A DNA stretch of 50,613 bases, taken from NCBI GenBank assembly GCA_946186115.1, contig CAMHLV010000012.1, positions 1 to 50,613 on the forward strand, read 5' to 3'. Below, piece after piece: positions 50,444 to 50,613 of this stretch. The translations under genes and the position numbers were made by a program. This DNA comes from an uncultured Prevotella sp. GTDB lineage: Bacteria; Bacteroidota; Bacteroidia; Bacteroidales; Bacteroidaceae. The notes beneath the pieces were generated by a model that saw only the letters and a list, made by a program, of their open reading frames with translations, was not told the DNA's origin and searched no databases. How positions within the stretch are numbered: the stretch's first letter is position 1; each line of letters opens with the position of its first letter.

Positions 50444-50560
50444 TCCACTTTTAAGTAGAAACATATTGTTATATTGAGACAATTATGTATCTTTGCGCAG
50501 TAAACAATATACTGACCGAAATCATGCCAAGACAAGAGCGCTTACAAAGTGGATCATGAG
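50421..50560 (+). mobile_element. Internally deleted derivative of the transposase element (MITE-like)
   Basis: The left end (aatttggggacggttct), GATGATCCA-like inner part, promoter and the first codons of the transposase (MPRQERL) match the element at 48964, with several substitutions. After ttaca the sequence jumps to the last codons (agtggatcatgag), leaving an 11-codon frame at 50524-50559. AGTG is present at both break sites of the full element. The final 16 bp of the right end are absent. Confidence 0.82.
50466..50495 (+). promoter_or_regulatory. Promoter retained in the deleted element
   Basis: TTG at 50466-50468, 19 bp, TATCTTTG at 50488-50495, pointing toward the right edge. From 50561 to 50613 frames stay open but nothing is recognisable. 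Confidence 0.65.
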
Positions 50561-50613
50561 TTACTATGTTTGCAACCAGAAAAGTTACCACTGAGCGCTG
50601 AAGGTGCGCTGGA

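Overview
The window looks like a chromosome segment of a gut or oral Bacteroidales bacterium, most like Prevotella/Segatella. The evidence is the recurring Bacteroidetes -7 box TAnnTTTG in front of genes, often with TTG or TTTG 19-20 bp upstream, and typical Bacteroidetes families: DUF4492 with cydAB, a head-GIN/DUF6249/PspC/sigma/DUF5056 operon, a TPR-PD40-OmpA lipoprotein like the type IX secretion protein PorE, ExbB-ExbD-ExbD, DUF3244, DUF6443 RHS proteins, and a membrane beta-propeller/AraC regulator. I see no rRNA, tRNA or CRISPR array.

Layout. 1-6.2 kb: the tail of an unidentified gene, then a leftward efflux operon (coiled-coil membrane protein, TolC-like, HlyD-like, two ABC-2 permeases; no ATPase visible). 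6.2-9.5 kb: DUF4492-cydA-cydB, the cytochrome bd quinol oxidase. 9.5-14.7 kb: a secreted protein with two nucleoside-hydrolase-like domains, divergent from a transmembrane one-component regulator. 14.7-15.8 kb: a decayed ATPase gene and a TfoX-N protein. 15.9-24.1 kb: rightward run of secreted esterase, LUD protein, GH2 glycosidase, topB and the PorE-like lipoprotein. 24.1-26.7 kb: leftward ECF sigma/envelope operon. 26.8-29.5 kb: rsmF, thyA, folA. 29.5-33.2 kb: leftward exbB/membrane protein/exbD/exbD and two deoxynucleoside kinases. 33.3-34.8 kb: aldA with a clear terminator.

34.9-50.6 kb is an accessory island: a membrane TPR-HTH regulator, a DUF3244 protein, a large YD-repeat protein, then repeated cassettes of (secreted adaptor with a C-terminal type IX-like sorting domain) - (DUF6443 RHS shell with a variable C-terminal toxin) - (immunity candidate). 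Two RHS genes are identical by eye over about 2.1 kb and then carry unrelated AT-rich tips: one matches the polymorphic toxin type 44 pattern, the other I cannot assign and looks like a permuted cysteine peptidase or acyltransferase. A third cassette is gutted: its adaptor start and a toxin tail remain on either side of a REP-associated tyrosine transposase element with 18-bp inverted ends, followed by its immunity gene and by an internally deleted copy of the same element. This array is the best candidate for a little-described system.

A second theme is genome-wide style rather than a locus: the housekeeping part (0-33 kb) is studded with short tandem words of 7-8 bp that fill intergenic gaps and also sit in frame inside cydB, the sigma factor, the PorE-like gene and rsmF. 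The toxin island lacks them, which fits a separate origin.
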